Part shown: one piece after another, positions 1-7,309 of the stretch
Numbering within the stretch: the first letter of the stretch is position 1
Layout: each line of letters opens with the position of its first letter
Assembly: GCA_027943245.1 (NCBI GenBank)
Contig: JANDJZ010001719.1
Coordinates: 1-10,499 of the forward strand
From: Acanthamoeba sp. SK_2022b
Lineage: Eukaryota > Discosea > Longamoebia > Acanthamoebidae
Direction of reading: 5' to 3'
DNA: 10,499 bases
Notes under the pieces: generated by a model
Databases searched by the model: none
The model's input: the letters and a program-made list of their open reading frames with translations, nothing else
Told to the model about the DNA's origin: nothing
Position numbers and translations under genes: made by a program

Positions 1-73
1 CAAGTTCGGTTAAAGGAAAAAGGCTGTAAACCTTTTGCTATATGCTTCACAGGTTCGAATCCTGTCCCTACCA
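1..73 (+). tRNA. trnY: tRNA-Tyr (GUA), 5' end cut by window
   Basis: The anticodon stem (19-23 with 31-35) encloses a seven-base loop ctgtaaa whose anticodon GTA (26-28) specifies tyrosine. The T arm is clear: stem 49-53/61-65 around the loop ttcgaat. The 3' acceptor strand ccctacc (66-72) is followed by discriminator A73. Thirteen bases (36-48) lie between the anticodon and T stems. That long variable arm is the class II form of bacterial-type tRNA-Tyr and supports the assignment. The 5' acceptor strand and part of the D arm lie before base 1. No CCA is encoded. The gene sits about 30 bp upstream of cob on the same strand. Confidence 0.9.
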
Positions 74-102
74 CGTTTTAAAAATTTATTAAATTCAGCA
101 AT

Positions 103-1259
103 ATGCGTTTTATAAAAAAATACCCGTTATTAAATATTGTAAATGATTTTCTAATAGATTATCCTGCTCCTCCAAATATAAGTTATTTATGAAATTTTGG
201 TGCATTAGCTGCATTCTGTCTAGGTATTCAAATTGTTACTGGTATATTCTTAGCTATGTTTTATGTTCCAAATGTTGAAAGTGCGTTCTCTAGTGTCCAA
301 TATATTATGCGTGATGTGAATTACGGTTGATTAATTAGATATATACATGCTAATGGTGCATCTTTTTTTTTATTTGCGTTTATATACATATTTTTCGTGG
401 TTTGTACTATAATTCGTATATTACTCCTCGTGAACTTTTATGAAATTTAGGCGTAACAATTTTAATAGTTATGATTTTAACTGCTTTTTTAGGTTATGTT
501 TTACCTTGGGGTCAGATGAGCTTTTGAGCTGCTACTGTTATTACTAGTCTGTTTTCGGCTATTCCAGTAATTGGTGAGTATATTGTTATATGATTATGGG
601 GTGGTTTTTCCGTTGATAATGCTACTTTGAATAGGTTTTTTAGTTTACACTATTTATTACCGTTTGTTATAGCACTTCTTTCATTAATACATGTTGCCGT
701 TTTGCATGAAAGTGGTTCTAGCAATCCGTTAAATATTGCACTTTCAGTCTCAAATAAAGTTCCTTTTCATCCTTATTTTATTTTTAAAGACTTACTTGGT
801 ATAATATTTTTCTTAATAATTTTCTGTTATGCAGTTTTCTTTAAACCCGACAGTATAATTGATCCTATTAATAACGTGCCTGCTAATCCTTTAGTAACAC
901 CAACTCATATTGTTCCGGAATGATATTTTTTACCATTTTATGCTATTTTGAGGTCAATTCCTAATAAACTTGGTGGTGTAATTACTTTAGGTTTAGCCTT
1001 AGTTGTTTTATTTCTATTACCATTTATAACTAACAATGTTTTTAAAGGGTCATTCTTTGAAATATCTAAAACTGTTCTATTCTGGTCATTTCTTTCGGTT
1101 TGTGTTTTACTAGGGTGGATTGGGTTTAAGCCTATTGAAGATCCTTATTTGATGTTAGGCCAGACTCTTACTCTTTTATATTTTTTTTATTTTTTTAGTT
1201 TAGCTGTTATAGTCCCTGCTTTACAGGCTTACAGTTTTAAAAACGTATTTTCAAAATAA
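103..1259 (+). CDS. cob: Apocytochrome b (complex III), one apparent frameshift
   Basis: Cytochrome b is the two-haem membrane core of the bc1 complex and carries the quinol oxidation and reduction sites. With TGA read as Trp and one base added in the T9 run at 363-371, the gene gives about 385 residues, normal for the family. Haem ligands appear as two His pairs 14 residues apart: H82 in YIHANGAS and H96 in YIHIFRG, then H183 in SLHYLLPF and H197. The Qo-site motif PEWY lies near residues 272-275, its Trp encoded by TGA (921-923). As written, frame 1 from ATG 103 runs into a stop at 448-450 (TAG), and homology continues in the next frame from just after the T run. The TAA stop overlaps the nad4L ATG by one base. 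Only one copy is visible here. Identity is certain; the break is probably a sequencing error. Confidence 0.96.
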
Positions 1260-1570
1260 TGGTAAATTTTACTATTTTTTTTTTACTAGCTTTTTCTTTT
1301 ATCATGTTTTTTCTTGGGATTTTAGGTATATTTATTACTAGAAAAAATATTATTATAATTTTGGTTTCGATTGAACTTATGTTATTAGCTGTTAATTTTA
1401 ATTTTGCTATTTTTTCAATTCTTCTTGAAGATGTATTTGGTCAAATTTTTATACTCTATACCCTTACTTTAGCTGGAGCAGAAGCTGCAATAGGTTTGGC
1501 TATATTAATTATATTTTATAGGATTAGGGGGATTATTACTGTTAATTTTGTTACTTCTTTAAAGGGGTAA
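1259..1570 (+). CDS. nad4L: NADH dehydrogenase subunit 4L
   Basis: This small membrane subunit of complex I is the equivalent of bacterial NuoK and belongs to the proton-pumping arm. Its 103 residues are the usual family length and form three hydrophobic helices. The two conserved membrane glutamates are present, in [10 protein letters not shown] (second helix) and [11 protein letters not shown] (third helix). The ATG at 1259 uses the last base of the cob TAA stop. The TAA at 1568-1570 is followed after one base by the orf408 ATG, so the three genes are probably on one transcript. The left edge of the visible inverted repeat (1308) falls inside this gene only because the mirror copy is cut by the window end. 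Confidence 0.96.
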   Translation: MVNFTIFFLLAFSFIMFFLGILGIFITRKNIIIILVSIELMLLAVNFNFAIFSILLEDVFGQIFILYTLTLAGAEAAIGLAILIIFYRIRGIITVNFVTSLKG

Positions 1571-1571
1571 T

Positions 1572-2798
1572 ATGCCATATTTTATTAGTAGAATTAAAAA
1601 ACTTATTTTGAATTTCAAAAATAAAAATCTGACTATTAACGTATTTAGGGATTGGTTAAATTGTTCCTTTTGAAATAGGGTGATCTTTGTGTATACTTCC
1701 GCCACTATTAGCATAGTTCTTAGATATGTTATCTATTCTTGACATTCTAATTGCTGATTACCGGATTCTGTCACATTCTATTCGGTATTTTTATCTTATA
1801 CGTGTGCTACTGTTTTTTTGGTTATTTTTCGTATGTTTAAAAGTATAACATTTGGTGATTTATTAAGAAGGTTCGTTGATGTAGATAGGATTCATGAAAA
1901 TAAAGTAAGAAGGGAAAAATTTGTTGAATTAGTTGCTGAAACTCATAATGCTCACGATTCACTTAAAATTTATTCTGGTAGTTCGTTGCTAACACTTAGC
2001 ACTTCTTTTTTTTTTTTAGCTGTATCCTCCGGGACAAATTTGGCATCGTATGTACCTATCTGCGTGATGTTGTATAACACTTGAGCATTGTTAAATTTAT
2101 TCTATTTTGCGAGATGCATGCACCAAACCCCTGTTCCTGAAAGTTTAAAGGCTATAAGGCCAAATTGATTGGTGAAATTAAATAGGTTTAGTGATAATTT
2201 GGTTTTAATGAATGGTGCAGGTAATGCCATCGAATCTGCTACAGGCTCTGGTTTAAGTAGAAGAATTTTTAGTAAGGCTTCTAAGGCAGCTTCTAGTTCT
2301 TTTAATTATTTAACTGATACAAAAAATACCTTTACAATTATTAAGGGTTTATCGTTTGTAGGTGGTTTTATTGCTAGTGTGGATTACGCCGCTTCGGAAG
2401 CTAATCACAGGACTACTTATATTACTAGAGCGTTGGAATTTAATGAAAATAATACTTACTCTCCTGATCCGGATACGCGTTCTAAGGCAGCTGCATTAAG
2501 AAGGAGGGGTATAAGCTTGTTAGATTGTTGTGAACCAAACTCTAAATGTTTAAATTCTGAACTTGTTGAGAATAAGTATGAGCTTTTTAGGCCTTATGAA
2601 ACTAGAAAGTATTTAGCTCTTGAAGAAAAAGCCTCCGCTCTTGAAGAAAAAGCCTCCGCTCTTGAAGAAAAAGCCTCCGCTCTTGAAGAAAAAGCCTCCG
2701 CTCTTGAAGAAAAAGCCTCCGCTCTTGAAGAAAAAGCCTCCGCTCTTGAAAGGGAAAATAGAGAGTTACGGTTAAAGGAAGGTTTGAGTTTGAAATAA
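1572..2798 (+). CDS. Unidentified membrane/coiled-coil protein, orf408 (intact copy)
   Basis: I do not recognise this gene. With code 4 it is one open frame of 408 codons from ATG 1572 to TAA 2796-2798, containing five TGA and one TGG Trp codons (W34, W57, W62, W171, W199 are TGA). Likely membrane segments lie near residues 37-55, 67-86, 139-160 and 161-180, with a weaker one near 254-274. Between them is a charged region (about 87-135). A small-residue-rich part (about 213-245) follows. The tail, residues 349-390, is six copies of the heptad ALEEKAS, then ALERENRELRL; Leu and Ala fall at coiled-coil d and a positions. It starts one base after nad4L and lies 130 bp upstream of atp1, so it is probably cotranscribed. 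A T12 run (2006-2017) keeps the frame here; the mirror copy has 11. It may be a fast-evolving version of a known subunit, but nothing I can see proves this. Confidence 0.8.
2616..2752 (+). repeat. 21-bp tandem repeat, six full units plus part, inside orf408
   Basis: The unit is gctcttgaagaaaaagcctc plus a final c (21 bp). It is repeated six times without change from 2616 to 2741, and the first 9 bases of a seventh unit follow before the sequence diverges. The unit is a multiple of three and encodes the heptad ALEEKAS, so unit gain or loss keeps the reading frame and lengthens or shortens the coiled coil by exact heptads. Identity of all units at third codon positions suggests recent expansion or homogenisation. 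Confidence 0.97.
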
Positions 2799-2876
2799 TT
2801 CGTTGTTTGCTTGCGTAGAGAAGCGTAAAAGTTACTTTTATAGCAGAATTTTTATAATTACTGTCCTTATATTTAT

Positions 2877-2907
2877 TCTTTTTAAGATTTTTTAAAAAGA
2901 TTTTTTT
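2877..2907 (+). terminator. Possible hairpin plus T-run between orf408 and atp1
   Basis: The 9-bp arms tctttttaa (2877-2885) and ttaaaaaga (2892-2900) are perfect reverse complements around a 6-base loop, and seven T follow (2901-2907). The shape resembles an intrinsic terminator or an RNA-processing hairpin. The stem has only two G-C pairs and the region is AT-rich, so chance is possible. It lies in the 130-bp gap between orf408 and atp1, the longest gap between genes here. The rest of that gap shows no gene. Confidence 0.35.
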
Positions 2908-2928
2908 GCTTTTAAACCAACTCTTTTT

Positions 2929-4498
2929 ATGAAAAAATACCAATTTTTAAAATCTAATTTACTACAGGCTCAAAATATAAATGAACTGTTCTTACAATAC
3001 TTAAAAAATGATAGCAATATCGGTGTAATCAAAAGTATTGTTGATGGTGTGGTTATAATTGAAGGTCTTTCAAATGTTAAGGCTGGTGAAATGCTTCAGT
3101 TTTCAAATGATATACAAGGTATGGCTCTGAATTTAAATTCTGAAACTGTGTCGGCTGTTTTGTTTGGCGATGAAACGAAAATTAAACCTGGTGAATATGT
3201 TGAGGGTACTGGAAACATTATTAGTGTCCCTGTTGGTATGAGTTTATTGGGTAGAGTGGTTAACGCATTAGGTCAGCCTATTGACAACAAAGGTGATTTT
3301 CCTGGTTCAGAGCTAAAACAAGTTGAAGTTAAGGCGCCGGGTATCATTACAAGACAATCTGTTAACGAACCTATGATTACTGGTGTTAAAGCTATAGATT
3401 GTTTAGTTCCTGTTGGAAGAGGTCAAAGAGAGTTAGTTATTGGCGATAGACAAACCGGAAAGACTTCAATTTGTCTTGATGCTGTCTTAAATCAAAGATA
3501 TGAAAATTCTAAGAATAAAAAAAAACGCATTATATTGCATATATACAGCTATAGGTCAAAAAAGATCTTCCATTAGCAAACTTGTTACTCTTCTGGAAAA
3601 AACAAATTCATTAGATTATAGCATTATTGTTGCTGCTACAGCTTCAGAAGCTGCACCACTTCAATATTTAGCACCATATACGGGCTGTGTTATCGGTGAA
3701 TATTTTAGAGATAATGGCAAACACGCCCTTATAATTTATGATGATCTTAGTAAACAAGCTGTCGCTTATCGTCAAATGTCTTTACTTTTAAGAAGACCTC
3801 CAGGTAGAGAAGCTTATCCTGGTGATATTTTCTATCTTCACTCCCGTTTATTGGAAAGAGCCGCTAAGTTAAACAAAAACTTTGGTGGTGGTTCTTTAAC
3901 TGCTTTACCTGTTGTTGAAACTCAAGCAGGTGATGTCTCCGCATATATTCCTACTAATGTTATTTCAATTACTGATGGTCAAATTTTTCTTGAAACTAAT
4001 TTGTTTTATAATGGTATTAGACCTGCTGTTAATGTTGGTTTATCAGTTAGTAGAGTCGGTTCCGCTGCTCAAATACTAGCTATTAAAAAGTTAGCTGGTT
4101 CATTAAAATTAGAGTTAGCTCAGTACAGAGAAGCATTAAGTTTTGCGCAATTTGGTAGTGATCTTGATGAAACAACTAAAAATTTATTATCCAGAGGAAA
4201 TATGCTTACTGAATTATTAAATCAAAATAGATTTACACCTATTCCAATTGAAAATCAGTTTGTTCTTATGTATTCAGGTATAAAGGGTTTTTTAACTAAT
4301 GTGAATAATAAATTAATTAGATCTTATGAAAATGAGCTTTTTAATAGAATTTCAAGCTATTTTGTTTTTAATACTAATGTAATTTTATTATCAAACAATG
4401 ACTACTATAAAAAGAAAAATAATAATAATGTAGTAGCATTCTTTATAAGTTATTTTAAATTTATTACAACTAATATATTTGGTTTTTCCTCTAAATAG
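2929..4498 (+). CDS. atp1: ATP synthase F1 subunit alpha, apparent frameshift (left copy)
   Basis: This is the non-catalytic nucleotide-binding subunit of the F1 head. Removing one base from the A9 run at 3517-3525 gives about 522 residues, near the family length. Visible are the N-terminal beta-barrel region, the P-loop GDRQTGKT (residues 172-179), the Walker B strand [12 protein letters not shown], and [10 protein letters not shown], whose R375 corresponds to the arginine finger that completes the catalytic site on beta. As written, the first frame ends at 3576 and the rest is open in the +1-shifted frame to TAG 4496-4498. ATG 2929 is chosen because the protein begins at the expected distance from the conserved [13 protein letters not shown] strand. 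The A9 length is the same in both arms. Gly362 (GGT, 4013-4015) is the conserved residue in this copy. The gene ends 18 bp before nad1. Confidence 0.96.
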
Positions 4499-4516
4499 TT
4501 TAATTGCTAAATAAAG

Positions 4517-5591
4517 ATGGTGAGCTTAACTATTTGATTTATTCTATTATCTCTATACTTAATATTAAATGTAATTTTAACTGTTGCCTTTTTAACTCTT
4601 TTTGAAAGAAAGGTACTTGCTAGTATTCAAAAACGTAAAGGCCCGAATTGGACTGGCTTTCTAGGAATTTTACAACCATTAGCTGATGCTTTAAAGTTGA
4701 TCATAAAAGAAAACCCTATTCCACAAAATGCGTCTTCTGTCTTGTTTTTTGGAGGACCTTTAGTTTTATTAATTTTAAGCTTAAGCGCGTGGTTTGTTAT
4801 CCCTTTTAACAATTTCACAGTTGTTGCGGATATAAATATAGGAATTTTATACGTTTTTATGGTTTCATCTTTAAATACTTTAAATATTATAGTTGCGGGT
4901 TGATCAAGTAATTCTAGATATGCTTTTTTAGGTGCTTTACGTTCCATTGCCCAAGTTATAGCTTACGAGGTTGTTATAGGTATTATTATTATAAATATTA
5001 TAATAATAAGTGGTTCAATAAATTTTTTAAAAATAGTTTGAGCTCAAAAAGATTTATGATATGCGTTTGTTCTATGGGCTCAATTTTTTTATTTTTTATA
5101 GCTATGTTAGCGGAGACTAATAGACATCCTTTTGATTTGGCTGAAGCCGAGTCAGAGTTGGTTTCTGGTTATAATGTTGAGCATAGTAGTGTGTTATTTG
5201 CATTATTTTTTTATCGGAGTACGCGAATATTATATTGCTTTGCCATGTAGCTACGATATTATTTCTGGGCGGTTGAACAATGCCGGATTTTTATTTTTTT
5301 TTTAAATTTTTTTCTCCTGAGTTATATTTAGCTATTGATGAGTTTTTTTATAATCTTCGTTCTGATTTTTATTACATTACTTGGTTGTATCATTCTTTAG
5401 TATATATAGTTAAGGTTTACATTTATTTGTTTGCTTTTATATGGGTTAGGGCTACCTTGCCGCGGTATCGTTACGATCAATTAATGAGACTAGGCTGGAA
5501 GGTTTTTGTCCCTATTACTATTGGTTTAGTGTTTATTAGTATATCTCTTACTATTTTTTTGATGGTTTTCCGCCCGAAAATGGCTATATAA
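4517..5591 (+). CDS. nad1: NADH dehydrogenase subunit 1, two apparent frameshifts (left copy)
   Basis: ND1 (NuoH) is the membrane subunit that joins the peripheral arm of complex I to the pump arm and lines the quinone cavity. Family hallmarks are all present: [16 protein letters not shown] near the start, [27 protein letters not shown] in the quinone-site loop, and [20 protein letters not shown] near the end. Five Trp are TGA. The full protein would have 358 residues. Reading it needs one extra T in the T7 run at 5084-5090 and another in the T7 run at 5206-5212. The second run has eight bases in the mirror copy, where the frame continues through FLSEYANI and GGWTMPDF. ATG 4517 precedes a hydrophobic first helix ending at FERK, as expected. 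It ends at TAA 5589-5591, 52 bp before trnW. Confidence 0.95.
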
Positions 5592-5643
5592 ACCATTTTT
5601 TTTCCTCTGATTTATTTATATAGCTTGCACTTTTGTTATTAAG

Positions 5644-5713
5644 AGGGGGTAGTTTAAGGGTAAAATGTTATCCTCCAAAGTTAAAGATAAAGGTTCGAAT
5701 CCTTTCCCCCCTG
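5644..5713 (+). tRNA. trnW: tRNA-Trp (CCA), left copy
   Basis: The anticodon loop ctccaaa is the same as that of bacterial tRNA-Trp, with anticodon CCA. The acceptor is A followed by G, and the 3' strand ccccccT with discriminator G also matches the bacterial Trp pattern (A1-U72, G73). T arm: stem aaagg/ccttt around ttcgaat. The D arm is gttt/aaat around aagggtaa. The anticodon stem ttatc/gttaa has one T-T mismatch. The 5' acceptor strand has A plus five G before the T8-A9-G10 positions, although six C lie on the 3' strand, so the stem looks one G short. No CCA tail is encoded. It lies between nad1 and the convergent end of rpl11 (2-base gap). Confidence 0.85.
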
Positions 5714-5715
5714 GC

Positions 5716-6069
5716 TTATTTAAAGTTGTATAAAAGAGAAAGCTTATAAATAGATAAAATAGTTAAATTTGACGGTTTCGAAATCGAAAAATCCTGGACA
5801 TTCGATAAAAGTGAAACTACGTATGGTGTTTTAAGTAATATTTCAAAAGTTTTAATTTTTGAAATCCTAACCTTTGTAGGAACTACTATATCAAAATTTA
5901 TAAACTTAGTTTTTACTTCAAAATCATTGATAAATTCTTTCACATTTATACCATACAAACCTAAAATAGGCGTAAGAAATGATACCATATTTGTATGATA
6001 TTTAGGGATTAGAATAGTTACTTCTTTTAAATGCAACTTGTCGTATTCAAAATTTAAATTAAAACGCAT
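5716..6069 (-). CDS. rpl11: Mitochondrial ribosomal protein L11, C-terminally short
   Basis: L11 binds the GTPase-associated region of large-subunit rRNA. The 117-residue product is divergent, but its centre matches the L11 N-terminal domain: TPILGLYGINVKEFINDF (residues 33-50) aligns with the family [21 protein letters not shown] block, followed by a VPTKVRI strand and TFEILLKTPYVVSLL (about 74-88), equivalent to the FTF-KTPP-LL motif. Bacterial L11 has about 140 residues. Here the C-terminal domain is reduced to its first helix (SNLTILSIYKLSLLYNFK) and the frame stops. ATG 6069 is chosen because the open frame upstream reads through trnW. The codons for residues 112-117 and the stop lie inside the left repeat arm, and the start codon abuts the right arm. 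It is the only gene of the unique centre and probably follows the minus-strand trnW transcript. Confidence 0.75.
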   Translation of the reverse strand: MRFNLNFEYDKLHLKEVTILIPKYHTNMVSFLTPILGLYGINVKEFINDFEVKTKFINFDIVVPTKVRISKIKTFEILLKTPYVVSLLSNVQDFSISKPSNLTILSIYKLSLLYNFK

Positions 6070-6093
6070 TCTTTTATACAACTTTAAATAAGC

Positions 6094-6163
6094 CAGGGGG
6101 GAAAGGATTCGAACCTTTATCTTTAACTTTGGAGGATAACATTTTACCCTTAAACTACCCCCT
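6094..6163 (-). tRNA. trnW: tRNA-Trp (CCA), right copy
   Basis: This is an exact reverse-complement copy of the left trnW, including the CCA anticodon, the T-T mismatch in the anticodon stem and the same five-G acceptor strand facing six C. In this orientation it lies between nad1 and rpl11 on one strand, 24 bp upstream of the rpl11 ATG, so here it could be an RNA-processing signal that frees the rpl11 message. Confidence 0.85.
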
Positions 6164-6215
6164 CTTAATAACAAAAGTGCAAGCTATATAAATAAATCAG
6201 AGGAAAAAAAATGGT

Positions 6216-7291
6216 TTATATAGCCATTTTCGGGCGGAAAACCATCAAAAAAATAGTAAGAGATATACTAATAAACACTAAACCAATAGTAATAGGGACA
6301 AAAACCTTCCAGCCTAGTCTCATTAATTGATCGTAACGATACCGCGGCAAGGTAGCCCTAACCCATATAAAAGCAAACAAATAAATGTAAACCTTAACTA
6401 TATATACTAAAGAATGATACAACCAAGTAATGTAATAAAAATCAGAACGAAGATTATAAAAAAACTCATCAATAGCTAAATATAACTCAGGAGAAAAAAA
6501 TTTAAAAAAAAAATAAAAATCCGGCATTGTTCAACCGCCCAGAAATAATATCGTAGCTACATGGCAAAGCAATATAATATTCGCGTACTCCGATAAAAAA
6601 AATAATGCAAATAACACACTACTATGCTCAACATTATAACCAGAAACCAACTCTGACTCGGCTTCAGCCAAATCAAAAGGATGTCTATTAGTCTCCGCTA
6701 ACATAGCTATAAAAAATAAAAAAATTGAGCCCATAGAACAAACGCATATCATAAATCTTTTTGAGCTCAAACTATTTTTAAAAAATTTATTGAACCACTT
6801 ATTATTATAATATTTATAATAATAATACCTATAACAACCTCGTAAGCTATAACTTGGGCAATGGAACGTAAAGCACCTAAAAAAGCATATCTAGAATTAC
6901 TTGATCAACCCGCAACTATAATATTTAAAGTATTTAAAGATGAAACCATAAAAACGTATAAAATTCCTATATTTATATCCGCAACAACTGTGAAATTGTT
7001 AAAAGGGATAACAAACCACGCGCTTAAGCTTAAAATTAATAAAACTAAAGGTCCTCCAAAAAACAAGACAGAAGACGCATTTTGTGGAATAGGGTTTTCT
7101 TTTATGATCAACTTTAAAGCATCAGCTAATGGTTGTAAAATTCCTAGAAAGCCAGTCCAATTCGGGCCTTTACGTTTTTGAATACTAGCAAGTACCTTTC
7201 TTTCAAAAAGAGTTAAAAAGGCAACAGTTAAAATTACATTTAATATTAAGTATAGAGATAATAGAATAAATCAAATAGTTAAGCTCACCAT
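6216..7291 (-). CDS. nad1: NADH dehydrogenase subunit 1, one apparent frameshift (right copy)
   Basis: Mirror copy of the left nad1, in better condition. The A8 run at 6595-6602 keeps the frame through [15 protein letters not shown] and, via a TGA Trp, on to the C-terminal half with [20 protein letters not shown]. One break is shared with the left copy: the A7 run at 6718-6724 needs one more base to join [17 protein letters not shown] to [12 protein letters not shown]. With that base the gene has 359 codons including the stop, giving 358 residues. The start at 7291 and stop at 6216-6218 mirror the left copy. It lies 18 bp downstream of atp1 on the same strand. Confidence 0.95.
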
Positions 7292-7309
7292 CTTTATTTA
7301 GCAATTAAA

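Larger units (their letters stand above)
1308..5737 (+). repeat. Large inverted repeat, left arm (visible part)
   Basis: This stretch is repeated as its reverse complement at 6070-10499. Left position p matches right position 11807-p between 5213 and 5737, 11808-p between about 2018 and 5205, and 11807-p again further out. The two offset steps are single-base homopolymer differences at 5206-5212 and 2006-2017. I found two substitutions: 2723 against 9085, and 4013 against 7795. The inner edge is sharp: identity ends at 5737, where the left arm continues gaaagc and the other arm continues into the rpl11 start codon. The left limit of 1308 is imposed by the window end, so the true arm may reach further. 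It carries nad4L (most), orf408, atp1, nad1, trnW and the last codons of rpl11. Confidence 0.97.

Noticed and set aside
2616..2741. CRISPR-like array
   Set aside because: The 21-bp units are directly adjacent with no spacers and encode in-frame heptads inside a gene.
2827..2842. Short symmetric motif aaaagttactttt after orf408
   Set aside because: It is imperfect at the centre and has no room for a hairpin loop; no support as an operator or processing site in mitochondrial DNA.
2602..2943. 113-codon minus-strand open frame, with a mirror copy at 8865-9206
   Set aside because: It is antisense to the orf408 repeat tail and runs across the AT-rich gap. Its repeated LFLQERR pattern is just the other strand of the 21-bp units.
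4627..4947. 106-codon minus-strand open frame, with a mirror copy at 6861-7181 on the plus strand
   Set aside because: It lies fully antisense to well-conserved nad1 sequence and shows no recognisable protein features.
4978..5010. AT-only near-palindrome (tattattat... type)
   Set aside because: It encodes a run of Ile/Asn codons in a nad1 membrane helix; imperfect symmetry is expected from such codons in AT-rich DNA.
5038..5250. A separate small 70-codon gene
   Set aside because: It is the shifted middle part of nad1 ([11 protein letters not shown] region) between two run-length breaks.
5644..5713. Reading the tRNA as tRNA-Gly (UCC)
   Set aside because: Placing TCC as the anticodon puts C at position 33 and destroys the anticodon stem. 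The loop ctccaaa with CCA, T33 and discriminator G fits Trp.
6070..6174. Longer rpl11 reading frame starting at 6174
   Set aside because: The extra 35 codons would be read through trnW and the repeat edge; L11 similarity begins after ATG 6069.
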